The notes under the pieces are model-generated. The model made no database searches. It was given only the letters and a program-made list of their open reading frames with translations, and had not been told where the DNA came from. A program made the position numbers and the translations under genes. Of a stretch of DNA of 64,000 nt, positions 26,484-39,503 are shown in pieces. How positions within the stretch are numbered: the first letter of the stretch is position 1; each line of letters begins with the position of its first letter. Source of the DNA: Amaranthus tricolor (Eukaryota; Streptophyta; Magnoliopsida; Caryophyllales; Amaranthaceae); the NCBI RefSeq assembly GCF_026212465.1, contig NC_080061.1, positions 20,945,695-21,009,694 of the forward strand, in the 5' to 3' direction.

Positions 26484-28641
26484 ATGATCATTGATCCTTG
26501 TTCATAATTCATCGTTCATTGTTCAATGATCATTGATCCTTGTACATTCTTGTTCGTCCATTCGTCAATGGTCATTGATTCTTGTTCATTATTCATCGTT
26601 CAATCTACATTGATCATTGATCCTTGTTCATTCTTCATCGTTCATTCTTCATTGATCATTGATCTTTGTTCTTTCTTCATCATTCATTCTTCAATGATCA
26701 TTGATCCTTGTACATTCTTCATCGTTCATTCTTCATTGATCATTGCTCCTTGTTCATTATGCATGGTTCATTCTTCATTGATCATTGATCCTTGTTCATT
26801 CATCATCGTTCATTCTTCAATGATCATTGATCCTTGTACATTATTCATCGTTCATTCTTCATTGATCATTGATCCTTGTTCATTTTGCATCGTTCATTCT
26901 TCATTGATCATTGATCCTTGTTCATTCTTCATTCTTCATCGTTCATTCTTCAATGATCGTAGATCCTTCTTCATTATTCATCGTTCATTCTTCATTGATC
27001 ATTGATCCTTGTTCTTTCTTCATCGTTCATTCTTCAATAATGATTGATCCGTGTACATTCTTCATCGTTCATTCTTCATTGATCATTGATCCTTGTTCAT
27101 TTTACATCGTTCATTCTTCATTGATCATTGATCCTTGTTCATTCTTCATCGTTCATTCTTCAATGATCATAGATCCTTCTTCATTATTCATCGTTCATTC
27201 TTCATTGATCATTGATCCTTGTTCATTCTTCATCGTTCATTCTTCAATAATCATTGATCCTTGTACATTCTTCATCGTTCATTCTTCATTAATCATTGAT
27301 CCTTGTTCATTATGAATCGTTCATTCTTCATTGATCATTGATCCTTGCTCATTTTGCATCGTACATTCTTCCTTGATCATTTATTCTTTTTTCTTTCCTC
27401 ATTGCTCATTCTTCAATGATCATTGATCCTTGTAGATTCTTCATCGTTCATTCTTCATTGATCATTGATCCTTGTTCATTATGCATCGTTCATTCTTCAT
27501 TGATCATTGATCCTTGTTCATTCTTCATCGATCCTTGTTCATTGTTCGTCGTTCATTCTTCATTGATCATTGATCCTTGTTCATTTTGCATCGTACATTC
27601 TTCCTTGATCATTGATCCTTGTTCATTCTTCATCGTTCATTCTTCAATGATCATAGATCCTTCTTCATTATTCATCGTTCATTCTTCATTAATCATTGAT
27701 CCTTGTTCTTTCTTCATCGTTCATTCTTCAATGATCATTGATCCTTGTACATTCTTCATCGTTCATTCTTCACTGATCATTGCTCCTTGTTCATTATGCA
27801 TCGTTCATTCTTCATTGATCATTGATCCTTGTTCATTCTTCATCGATCCTTGTTCATTGTTCGTCGTTCACTCTTCATTGATCATTGATCCTTGTTCATT
27901 TGGCATCGTATATTCTTCCTTGATCATTGTTCCTTGTTCATTTTTCGCCGTTCATTCTTCAATGATAATAGATCCTTCTTCATTATTCATCGTTCATTCT
28001 TCATTAATCATTGATCCTTGTGTTTTCTTCATCGTTCATTCTTCAAAGATCATTGATCCTTGTACATTCTTCATCGTTCATTCATCATTGATCATTGATC
28101 CTTTTTCATTCTTCATCGTTCATTCTTTAACGATCATTGATCCTTGTTCATTATTCATCGATGATTGTTCAACGATCATTGATCCTTATTCATTATGCAT
28201 CAATTTATTCTTCATTGATCATTGATCCTTGTTCATTTTTCATCGATCATTGTTCAATGATCATTTATCCTTGTTCATTATTCGTCGTTCATTCTTCATT
28301 GATCGTTGATCCTTGTTCATTTTGCATCGTTCATTCTTCATTGATCATTTATCCTTGTTCATTCTTCATTGTTCATTCTTCAATGATCGTAGATCCTTCT
28401 TCATTATTCATCGTTCATTCTTCATTGATCATTGATCCTTGTTCTTTCTTCATCGTTCATTCTTCAATAATCATTTATCCTTGTACATTCTTCATCGTTC
28501 ATTCTTCATTAATCATTGATCCTTGTTCATTATGCATCGTTCATTCTTCATTGATCATTGATCTTGGTTCATTCTTCATATTTCATCGTTCATTCTTCAA
28601 TGATCATTGATCCTTGTTAATTATTCATCAATCATTGTTAA
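26484..28641 (+). repeat. Landmark cassette, 2,158 bp; duplicate of 22467 onward
   Basis: Bases 26484 to about 27837 match 22467 to about 23820 at an offset of 4,017 bp, including the six-T run (27387) and CGTAGATCC (26958). The two copies then diverge. Length 7n+2: one 43-bp monomer plus the T-run expansion. Confidence 0.88.
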
Positions 28642-30224
28642 ATGATCATTGATCCTTGTTCATCATTCATCTTTCATTGTTCAATGATCATTGATCCTTG
28701 TACATTGTTGTTAGTCCATTCGTAATTGGTCATTGATCCTTGTTCATTCTTCATCGTTTATTCTTCATTGATCATTGATCCTTGTTCATTCTTTATCGTT
28801 CATTCTTCAATGATCATTGATCTTGTTCATTATTCATCGATCATTGTTCAACGATCATTGATCCTTGTTCATTATGCATCAATTTATTCTTCATTGATCA
28901 TTGATCCTTGTTCATTCTTCATCGTTCATTCTTCAATGATCATTGATCCTTGTACATTCTTGATTGTTCATTCTTCAATGATCATTGATCCTTGTACATT
29001 CTTGATTGTTCATTCTTCAATGATCTTTGATCCTTGTTCATCATTCATCGTTCATTGTTCAATGATCATTGAGCCTTGTACATTCTTGTTCGTCCATTCG
29101 TCAATGGTCATTGATCCTTGTTCATTATTCATCGTTCAATCTTCATTTATCATTGATCCTAGTTCATTCTTCATCGTTTATTCTTCATTGACCATTGATC
29201 CTTGTTCTTTCCTCATCGTTCATTCTTCAATGATCATTGATCCTTGTATATTCTTCATGGTTCATTCTTCATTCATCATTGATCCTTGTTCATTATGCAT
29301 TGTTCATTCTTCATTGATCATTGATCCTTGTTCATTCTTCATCGATCCTTGTTCATTGTTCGTCGTTCACTCTTCATTGATCATTGATCCTTGTTCATTT
29401 GGCATCGTATATTCTTCCTTGATCATTGTTCCTTGTTCATTTTTCATCATTCATTCTTCAATGATCATAGATCCTTCTTCATTATTCATCGTTTATTCTT
29501 CATTTATCATTGATCCTTGTTCTTTCTTCATCGTTCATTCTTCAAAGATCATTGATCCTTGTACATTCTTCATCGTTCATTCTTCATTGATCATTGCTCT
29601 TTGTTCATTATGCATCGTTCATTCTTCATCATTCATTGATCCTTGTTCATTGATCATCATTCATTCTTCAATGATCATTGATCCTTGTACATTCTTCATC
29701 GTTCATTCTTCATTGATCATTGATCCTTGTTCATTCTTCATCGTTCATTCTTCAATGATCATTGATTCTTGTTCATTATTCATCGATCATTGTTCAACGA
29801 TCATTTATCCTTGTTCATTATGCATCAATTTATTCTTCATTGATCATTGATCCTTGTTCATTCTTTATCGATCATTGTTCACTGATCATTGATCCTTGTT
29901 CATTTTGCATCGTTCATTCTTCATTGATCATTGATCCTTGTTCATTCTTGATCGTTCATTATTCAATGATCATAGATCCTTCTTCATTATTCATCGTTCA
30001 TTCTTCATTGATCATTGATCCTTGTTCTTTCTTCATCGTTCATTCTTCAATAATCATTGATCCTTGTACATTCTTCATCGTTCATTCTTCATTAATCATT
30101 GATCCTTGTTCATTATGCATCGTTCATTCTTCATTGATCATTGATCTGGGTTCATTCTTCATCATTCATCGTTCATTCTTCAATACTCATTGATCCTTGT
30201 TAATTATTCATCAATCATTGTTAA
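28642..30224 (+). repeat. Landmark cassette, 1,583 bp
   Basis: First cassette with the marker TTGTTGTTAGTCCATTCGTA. It contains a 41-bp monomer (near 28820) and two 43-bp monomers (near 28874 and 29816), net +1, matching 7n+1. Confidence 0.85.
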
Positions 30225-30609
30225 ATGATCATTGATCCTTGTTCATCATTCATCGTTCATTGTTCAATGATCATTGATCCTTGTACATTGTTGTTAGTCC
30301 ATTCGTAATTGGTCATTGATCCTTGTTCATTCTTCATCGTTAATTCTTCATTGATCATTGTTCCTTGTTCATTCTTCATCGTTCATTCTTCAATGATCAT
30401 TGATCTTGTTCATTATTCATCGATCATTGTTCAACGATCATTGTTCCTTGTTCATTATGCATCAATTTATTCTTCATTGATCATTGATCATTGATCTTTG
30501 TTCATTCTTCATCGTTCATTCTTCAATGATCATTGATCCTTGTACATTCTTCATTGTTCATTCTTCAATGATCATTGATGCTTGTTAATTATTCATCAAT
30601 CATTGTTAA
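30225..30609 (+). repeat. Short cassette, 385 bp (378 + 7)
   Basis: Same as the 378-bp cassette but with one extra ATCATTG word near 30483. Confidence 0.88.
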
Positions 30610-31436
30610 ATGATTTTTGATCCTTGTTCATCATTCATCGTTCATTGTTCAATGATCATTGGTCCTTGTACATTCTTGTTCGTCCATTCGTCAATGGTCA
30701 TTGATCCTTGTTCATTATTCATCGTTCAATCTTCATTGATCATTGATCCTTGTTCATTCTTCATCGTTTATTCTTCATTGACCATTGATCCTTGTTCTTT
30801 CGTAATCGTTCATTCTTCAATGATCATTGATCCTTGTAGATTCTTCATCGTTCATTCTTCATTGATCATTGATCCTTGTTCATTATGCATCGTTCATTCT
30901 TCATTGATCATTGATCCTTGTTCATTCTTAATCGATCCTTGTTCATTGTTCGTCGTTCATTCTTCATTGATCATTGATCCTTGTTCATTTGCTATCGTAT
31001 ATTCTTCCATGATCATTGTTCCTTGTTCATTTTTCATCGTTCATTCTTAATTGATCATAGATCCTTCTTCATTATTCATCGTTCAATCTTCATTGATCAT
31101 TGATCCTTGTTCTTTCTTCATCGTTCATTCTTCAAAGATCATTGATCCTTGTACATTCTTCATCGTTCATTCATCATTGATCATTGATCCTTTTTCATTC
31201 TTCATCGTTCATTCTTCAATGATCATTGATCCATGTTCATTATTCATCGATCATTGTTCAACGATCATTGATCCTTGTTCATTATGCATCAATTTATTCT
31301 TCATTGATCATTGATCATTGATCTTTTTTCATTCTTCATCGTTCATTCTTCAATGATCATTGATCGTTGTACATTCTTCATTGTTCATTCTTCAATGATC
31401 ATTGATGCTTGTTAATTATTCATCAATCATTGTTAA
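30610..31436 (+). repeat. Cassette, 827 bp
   Basis: Shortened relative of the 1,121-bp cassette. One 43-bp monomer, length 7n+1. An extra ATCATTG word lies near 31310. Confidence 0.83.
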
Positions 31437-32557
31437 ATGATCTTTGATCCTTGTTCATCATTCATCGTTCATTGTTCAATGATCATTGATCCTTGTACAT
31501 TCTTGTTCGTCCATTCGTCAATGGTCATTGATCCTTGTTCATTATTCATCGTTCAATCTTCATTGATCATTGATCCTTGTTCATTCTTCATCGTTTATTC
31601 TTCATTGACCATTGATCCTTGTTCTTTCGTAATCGTTCATTCTTCAATGATCATTGATCCTTGTAGATTCTTCATCGTTCATTCTTCATTGATCATTGAT
31701 CCTTGTTCATTTTGCATCGTTCATTCTTCATTGATCATTGATCCTTGTTCATTCTTCATCGATCCTTGTTCATTGTTCGTCGTTCACTCTTCATTGATCA
31801 TGTATCCTTGTTCATTTGCTATCGTATATTCTTCCTTGATCATTGTTCCTTGTTTATTTTTCATCGTTCATTCTTCAATGATAATAGATCCTTCTTCATT
31901 ATTCATCGTTCATTCTTCATTAATCATTGATCCTTGTGTTTTCTTCATCGTTCATTCTTCAAATATCATTGATCCTTGTACATTCTTCATCGTTCATTCA
32001 TCATTGATCATTGATCCTTTTTCATTCTTCATCGTTCATTCTTTAACGATCATTGATCCTTGTTCATTATTCATCGATCATTGTTCAACAATCATTGATC
32101 CTTGTTCATTATGCATCAATTTATTCTTCATTGATCATTGATCCTTGTTCATTTTTCATCGATCATTGTTCAATGATCATTTATCCTTGTTCATTGTTCG
32201 TCGTTCATTCTTCATTGATCATTGATCCTTGTTCATTTTGCATCGTTCATTCTTCATTGATCATTTGTCCTTGTTCATTCTTCATTGTTCATTCTTCAAT
32301 GATCATAGATCCTTCTTCATTATTCATCGTTCATTCTTCATTGATCATTGATCCTTGTTCTTTCTTCATCGTTCATTCTTCAATAATCATTGATCCTTGT
32401 ACATTCTTCATCGTTCATTCTTCATTAATCATTGATCCTTGTTCATTATGCATCGTTCATTCTTCATTTATCATTGATCTTGGTTCATTCTTCATATTTC
32501 ATCGTTCATTCTTCAATGATCATTGATCCTTGTTAATTATTCATCAATCATTGTTAA
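31437..32557 (+). repeat. Long cassette, 1,121 bp
   Basis: Typical long cassette of the 28.6-41.5 kb region. It has GTAGATTC, TTTGCTATCGTATATTC and CATTTATCC class monomers and one 43-bp monomer near 32107. The 1,121-bp length recurs at 34818 and 38383. Confidence 0.87.
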
Positions 32558-33320
32558 ATGATCATTGATCCTTGTTCATCATTCTTCGTTCATTGTTCAA
32601 TGATCATTGATCCTTGTACATTGTTGTTAGTCCATTCGTAATTGGTCATTGATCCTTGTTCATTCTTCATCGTTTATTCTTCATTGATCATTGATCCTTG
32701 TTCATTCTTCATCGTTCATTCTTCAATGATCTTTGATCTTGTTCATTATTCATCGATCATTGTTCAACGATCATTGATCCTTGTTCATTATGCATCAATT
32801 TATTCTTCATTGATCATTGATCCTTGTTCATTCTTCATCGTTCATTCTTCAATGATCATTGATCCTTGTACATTCTGTATTGTTCATTCTTCAATGATCA
32901 TTGATGCTTGTTAATTATTCATCAATCATTGTTAAATGATCATTGATCCTTGTTCATCATTCATCGTTCATTGTTCAATGATCATTGATCCTTGTACATT
33001 GTTGTTAGTCCATTCGTAATTGGTCATTGATCCTTGTTCATTCATCGTCGTTCATTCTTCATTGATCATTGATCCTTGTTCATTCTTCATCGTTCATTCT
33101 TCAATGATCATTGATCTTGTTCATTATTCATCGATCATTGTTCAACGATCATTGATCCTTGTTTATTATGCATCAATTTATTCTTCATTGATCATTGATC
33201 ATTGATCTTTGTTCATTCTTCATCGTTCATTCTTCAATGATCATTGATCCTTGTACATTCTTCATTGTTCATTCTTCAATGATCATTGATGCTTGTTAAT
33301 TATTCATCAATCATTGTTAA
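32558..33320 (+). repeat. Two short cassettes in tandem (378 and 385 bp)
   Basis: 32558-32935 and 32936-33320. Both carry TTGTTGTTAGTCCATTCGTA, the 41-bp monomer and the 43-bp monomer. The second also has the extra ATCATTG word near 33187. This is the only place where the short cassette is doubled. Confidence 0.86.
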
Positions 33321-34440
33321 ATGATCTTTGATCCTTGTTCATCATTTATCGTTCATTGTTCAAGGATCATTGATCCTTGTACATTCTTGTTCGTCCATTC
33401 GTCAATGGTCATTGATCCTTGTTCATTATTCATCGTTCAATCTTCATTGATCATTGATCCTTGTTCATTCTTCATCGTTTATTCTTCATTGACAATTGAT
33501 CCTTGTTCTTTCGTAATCGTTCATTCTTCAATGATCATTGATCCTTGTAGATTCTTCATCGTTCATTCTTCATTGATCATTGATCCTTGTTCATTATGCA
33601 TCGTTCATTCTTCATTGATCATTGATCCTTATTCATTCTTCATCGATCCTTGTTCATTGTTCGTCGTTCATTCTTCATTGATCATTGATCCTTGTTCATT
33701 TGGTATCGTATATTCTTCCATGATCATTGTTCCTTGTTCATTTTTCATCGTTCATTCTTAATTGATCATAGATCCTTCTTCATTATTCATCGTTCATTCT
33801 TCATTGATCATTGATCCTTGTTCTTTCTTCATCGTTCATTCTTCAAAGATCATTGATCCTTGTACATTCTTCATCGTTCATTCATCATTGATCATTGATC
33901 CTTTTTCATTCTTCATCGTTCATTCTTCAATGATCATTGATCCTTGTTCATTATTCATCGATCATTGTTCAACGATCATTGATCCTTGTTCATTAGCATC
34001 ATTTTATTCCTCATTGATCATTGATCCTTGTTCATTCTTCATCGATCATTGTTCAATGATCATTTATCCTTGTTCATTGTTCGTCGTTCATTCTTCATTG
34101 ATCATTGATCCTTGTTCATTTTGCATCGTTCATTCTTCATTGATCATTTATCCTTGTTCATTCTTCATTGTTCATTCTTCAATGATCATAGATCCTTCTT
34201 CAGTATTCTTCGTTCATTCTTCTTTGATCATTGATCCTTGTTCTTTCTTCATCGTTCATTCTTCAATAATCATTGATCCTTGTACGTTCTTCATCGTTCA
34301 TTCTTCATTAATTATTGATCCTTGTTCATTATGCATCGTTCATTCATCATTGATCATTGATCTTGGTTCATTCTTCATCTTTCATTGTTCATTCTTCAAT
34401 GATCATTGATCCTTGTTAATTATTCATCAATCATTGTTAA
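33321..34440 (+). repeat. Long cassette, 1,120 bp
   Basis: One base shorter than 1,121 because the 43-bp monomer near 33990 has lost a base (TTAGCATCATTTTATTCC). Confidence 0.86.
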
Positions 34441-35938
34441 ATGATCATTGATCCTTTTTCATCATTCATCGTTCATTGTTCAATGATCATTGATCCTTGT
34501 ACATTGTTGTTAGTCCATTCGTAATTGGTCATTGATCCTTGTTCATTCTTCATCGTTCATTCTTCATTGATCTTGATCCTTGTTGATTCTTCATCGTTCA
34601 TTCTTCAATGATCAATGATCTTTTTCATTATTCATCGATCATTGTTCAACGATCATTGATCCTTGTTCATTATGCATCAATTTATTCTTCATTGATCATT
34701 CATCCTTGTTCATTCTTCATCGTTCATTCTTCAATGATCATTGATCCTTGTACATTCTTCATTGTTCATTCTTCAATGATCATTGATGCTTGTTAATTAT
34801 TCATCAATCATTGTTAAATGATCTTTGATCCTTGTTCATCATTCATCGTTCATTGTTCAATGATCATTGATCCTTGTACATTCTTCTTCGTCCATTCGTC
34901 AATGGTCATTGATCCTTGTTCATTATTCATCGTTCAATCTTCATTGATCATTGATCCTTGTTCATTCTTCATCGTTTATTCTTCATTGACCATTGATCCT
35001 TGTTCTTTCCTCATCGTTCATTCTTCAATGATCATTGATCCTTGTAGATTCTTCATCGTTCATTCTTCATTGATCATTGATCCTTGTTCATTATGCATTC
35101 TTCCTTCTTCATTGATCATTGATCCTTGTTCATTCTTCATCGATCCTTGTTCATTGTTCGTCGTTCACTCTTCATTGATCATTGATGCTTGTTCATTTGG
35201 CATCGTATATTCTTCCTTGATCATTGTTCCTTGTTCATTTTTCATCGTTCATTCTTCAATGATAATAGATCCTTCTTCATTATTCATCGTTCATTCTTCA
35301 TTGATCATTGATCCTTGTGTTTTCTTCATCGTTCATTCTTCAAAGATCATTGATCCTTATACATTCTTCATCGTTCATTCATCATTGATCATTGATCCTT
35401 TTTCATTCTTCGTCGTTCATTCTTTAACGATCATTGATCCTTGTTCATTATTCATCGATCATTGTTCAACGATCATTGATCCTTGTTCATTATGCATCAA
35501 TTTATTCTTCATTGATCATTGATCCTTGTTCATTTTTCATCGATCATTGTTCAATGATCATTTATCCTTGTTCATTGTTCGTCGTTCATTCTTCATTGAT
35601 CATTGATCCTTGTTCATTTTGCATCGTTCATTCTTCATTGATCATTTATCCTTGTTCATTCTTCATTGTTCATTCTTCAATGATCATAGATCCTTCTTCA
35701 TTATTCATCGTTCATTCTTCATTGATCATTGATCCTTGTTCTTTCTTCATCGTTCATTCTTCAATAATCATTGATCCTTGTACATTCTTCATCGTTCATT
35801 CTTCATTAATCATTGATCCTTGTTCATTATGCATCGTTCATTCTTCATTGATCATTGATCTTCGTTCATTCTTCATATTTCATCGTTCATTCTTCAATGA
35901 TCATTGATCCTTGTTAATTATTCATCAATCATTGTTAA
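34441..35938 (+). repeat. Short (377) + long (1,121) cassette pair
   Basis: 34441-34817 and 34818-35938. The short cassette is 377 bp because of a one-base loss near 34572 (GATCTTGATCC). Together they form one HOR of about 1,499 bp. Confidence 0.86.
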
Positions 35939-38004
35939 ATGATCATTGATCCTTGTTCATCATTCATCGTTCATTGTTCAATGATCATTGATCCTTGTAC
36001 ATTGTTGTTAGTCCATTCGTAATTGGTCATTGATCCTTGTTCATTCTTCATCGTTCATTCTTCATTGATCATTGATCCTTGTTCATTTTTCATCGTTCAT
36101 TCTTCAATGATCATTGATCTTGTTCATTATTCATCGATCATTGTTCAACGATCATTGATCCTTGTTCATTATGCATCAATTTATTCTTCATTGATCATCG
36201 ATCCTTGTTCATTCTTCATCGTTCATTCTTCAATGATCATTGATCCTTGTACATTCTTCATTGTTCATTCTTCAATGATCATTGATGCTTGTTAATTATT
36301 CATCAATCATTGTTAAATGATCCTTGATCCTTGTTCATCATTCATCGTTCATTGTTCAATGATCATTGATACTTGTACATTCTTGTTCGTCCATTCGTCA
36401 ATGGTCATTGATCCTTGTTCATTATTCATCGTTCAATCTTCATTGATCATTGATCCTTGTTCATTCTTCATCGTTTATTCTTCATTGACCATTGATCCTT
36501 GTTCTTTCCTCATCGTTCATTCTTCAATGATCATTGATCCTTGTAGATTCTTCATCGTTCATTCTTCATTGATCATTGATCCTTGTTCATTATGCATTGT
36601 TCATTCTTCATTGATCATCGATCCTTGTTCATTCTTCATCGATCCTTGTTCATTGTTCGTCGTTCACTTTTCATTGATCATTGATCCTTGTTCATTTGGC
36701 ATCGTATATTCTTCCTTGACCATTGTTCCTTGTTCATTTATCATCGTTCATTCTTCAATGTTCATAGATCCTTCTTCATTATTCATCGTTCATTCTTCAT
36801 TGATCATTGATCCTTGTTCTTTCTTCATCATTCATTCTTCAAAGATCATTGATCCTTGTACATTCTTCATCGTTCATTCTTCATTGATCATTGCTCCTTG
36901 TTCATTATGCATCGTTCATTCTTTATTGATCATTGATCCTTGTTCATTCATCATCGTTCATTCTTCAATGATCATTGATCCTTGTACATTCTTCATCGTT
37001 CAATCTTCGTTGATCATTGATCCTTGTTCATTCTTCATCGTTTATTCTTCATTGACCATTGATCCTTGTTCTTTCCTCATCGTTCATTCTTCAATGATCA
37101 TTGATCCTTGTAGATTCTTCATCGTTCATTCTTCATTGATCATTGATCCTTGTTCATTATGCATTGTTCATTCTTCATTGATCATTGATCCTTGTTCATT
37201 CTTCATCGATCCTTGTTCATTGTTCGTCGTTCACTCTTCATTGATCATTGATCCTTGTTCATTTGGCATCGTATATTCTTCCTTGATCATTGTTCCTTGT
37301 TCATTTTTCATCGTTCATTCTTCAATGATAATAGATCCTTCTTCATTATTCATCGTTCATTCTTCATTGATCATTGATCCTTGTGTTTTCTTCATCGTTC
37401 ATTCTTCAAAGATCATTGATCCTTGTACATTCTTCATCGTTCATTCATCATTGATCATTGATCCTTTTTCATTCTTCATCGTTCATTCTTTAACGATCAT
37501 TGATCCTTGTTCATTATTCATCGATCATTGTTCAACGATCATTGATCCTTGTTCATTATTCATCAATTTATTCTTCATTGATCATTGATCCTTGTTCATT
37601 TTTCATCGATCATTGTTCAATGATCATTTATCCTTGTTCATTGTTCGTCGTTCATTCTTCATTGATCATTGATCCTTGTTCATTTTGCATCGTTCATTCT
37701 TCATTGATCATTTATCCTTGTTCATTCTTCATTGTTCATTCTTCAATGATCATAGATCCTTCTTCAGTATTCTTCGTTCATTCTTCATTGATCATTGATC
37801 CTTGTTCTTTCTTCATCGTTCATTCTTCAATAATCATTGATCCTTGTACATTCTTCATCGTTCATTCTTCATTAATCATTGATCCTCGTTCATTATACAT
37901 CGTTCATTCATCATTGATCATTGATCTTGGTTCATTCATCATCTTTCATCGTTCATTCTTCAATGATCATTGATCCTTGTTAATTATTCATCAATCATTG
38001 TTAA
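35939..38004 (+). repeat. Short (378) + extended long (1,688) cassette pair
   Basis: 35939-36316 and 36317-38004. The long cassette is extended by 567 bp relative to 1,121 bp. A GTAGATTC-to-TTTGGCATCG segment occurs twice inside it (about 36540 and 37110). Length 7n+1. Confidence 0.86.
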
Positions 38005-39503
38005 ATGATCATTGATCCTTGTTCATCATTCATCGTTCATTGTTCAATGATCATTGATCCTTGTACATTGTTGTTAGTCCATTAGTAATTGGTCATTGAT
38101 CCTTGTTCATTCTTCATCGTTCATTCTTCATTGATCATTGATCCTTGTTGATTCTTCATCGTTCATTCTTCAATGATCATTGATCTTGTTCATTATTCAT
38201 CGATCATTGTTCAACGATCATTGATCCTTGTTCATTATGCATCAATTTATTCTTCATTGATCATTGATCCTTGTTCATTCTTCATCGTTCATTCTTCAAT
38301 GATCATTGATCCTTGTACATTCTTCATTGTTCATTCTTCAATGATCATTGATGCTTGTTAATTATTCATCAATCATTGTTAAATGATCTTTGATCCTTGT
38401 TCATCATTCATCGTTCATTGTTCAATGATCATTGATCCTTGTACATTCTTGTTCGTCCATTCGTCAATGGTCATTGATCCTTGTTCATTATTCATCGTTC
38501 AATCTTCATTGATCATTGATCCTTGTTCATTCTTCATCGTTTATTCTTCATTGACCATTGATCCTTGTTCTTTCCTCATCGTTCATTCTTCAATGATCAT
38601 TGATCCTTGTAGATTCTTCATCGTTCATTCTTCATTGATCATTGATCCTTGTTCATTATGCATTGTTCATTCTTCATTGATCATTGATCCTTGTTCATTC
38701 TTCATCGATCCTTGTTCATTCTTCGTCGTTCACTCTTCATTGATCATTGATCCTTGTTCATTTGGCATCGTATATTCTTCCTTGATCATTGTTCCTTGTT
38801 CATTTTTCATCGTTCATTCTTCAATGATAATAGATCCTTCTTCATTATTCATCGTTCATTCTTCATTGATCATTGATCCTTGTGTTTTCTTCATCGTTCA
38901 TTCTTCAAAGATCATTGATCCTTGTACATTCTTCATCGTTCATTCATCATTGATCATTGATCCTTTTTCATTCTTCATCGTTCATTCTTTAACGATCATT
39001 GATCCTTGTTGATTATTCATCGATCATTGTTCAACGATCATTGATCCTTGTTCATTATGCATCAATTTATTCTTCATTGATCATTGATCCTTGTTCATTT
39101 TTCATCGATCATTGTTCAATGATCATTTATCCTTGTTCATTGTTCGTCGTTCATTCTTCATTGATCATTGATCCTTGTTCATTTTGCATCGTTCATTCTT
39201 CATTGATCATTTATCCTTGTTTATTCTTCATTGTTCATTCTTCAATGATCATAGATCCTTCTTCATTATTCATCGTTCATTCTTCATTGATCATTGATCC
39301 TTGTTCTTTCTTCATCGTTCATTCTTCAATAATCATTGATCCTTGTATATTCTTCATCGTTCATTCTTCATTAATCATTGATCCTTGTTCATTATGCATC
39401 GTTCATTCTTCATTGATCATTGATCTTGGTTCATTCTTCATATTTCATCGTTCATTCTTCAATGATCATTGATCCTTGTTAATTATTCATCAATCATTGT
39501 TAA
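38005..39503 (+). repeat. Short (378) + long (1,121) cassette pair
   Basis: 38005-38382 and 38383-39503, a standard 1,499-bp HOR of this region. Confidence 0.88.

Noticed and set aside
36317..37588. 423-codon open frame, and dozens of others of 60-400 codons on the + strand, as protein genes
   Set aside because: All are slices of the same 14-codon repeat. They often begin at TTG or at an internal ATG of a monomer, end wherever a 41, 43 or 28-bp monomer shifts the frame, and have no promoter, unique N-terminus or domain. Near-identical HOR copies would give the same peptide many times over.
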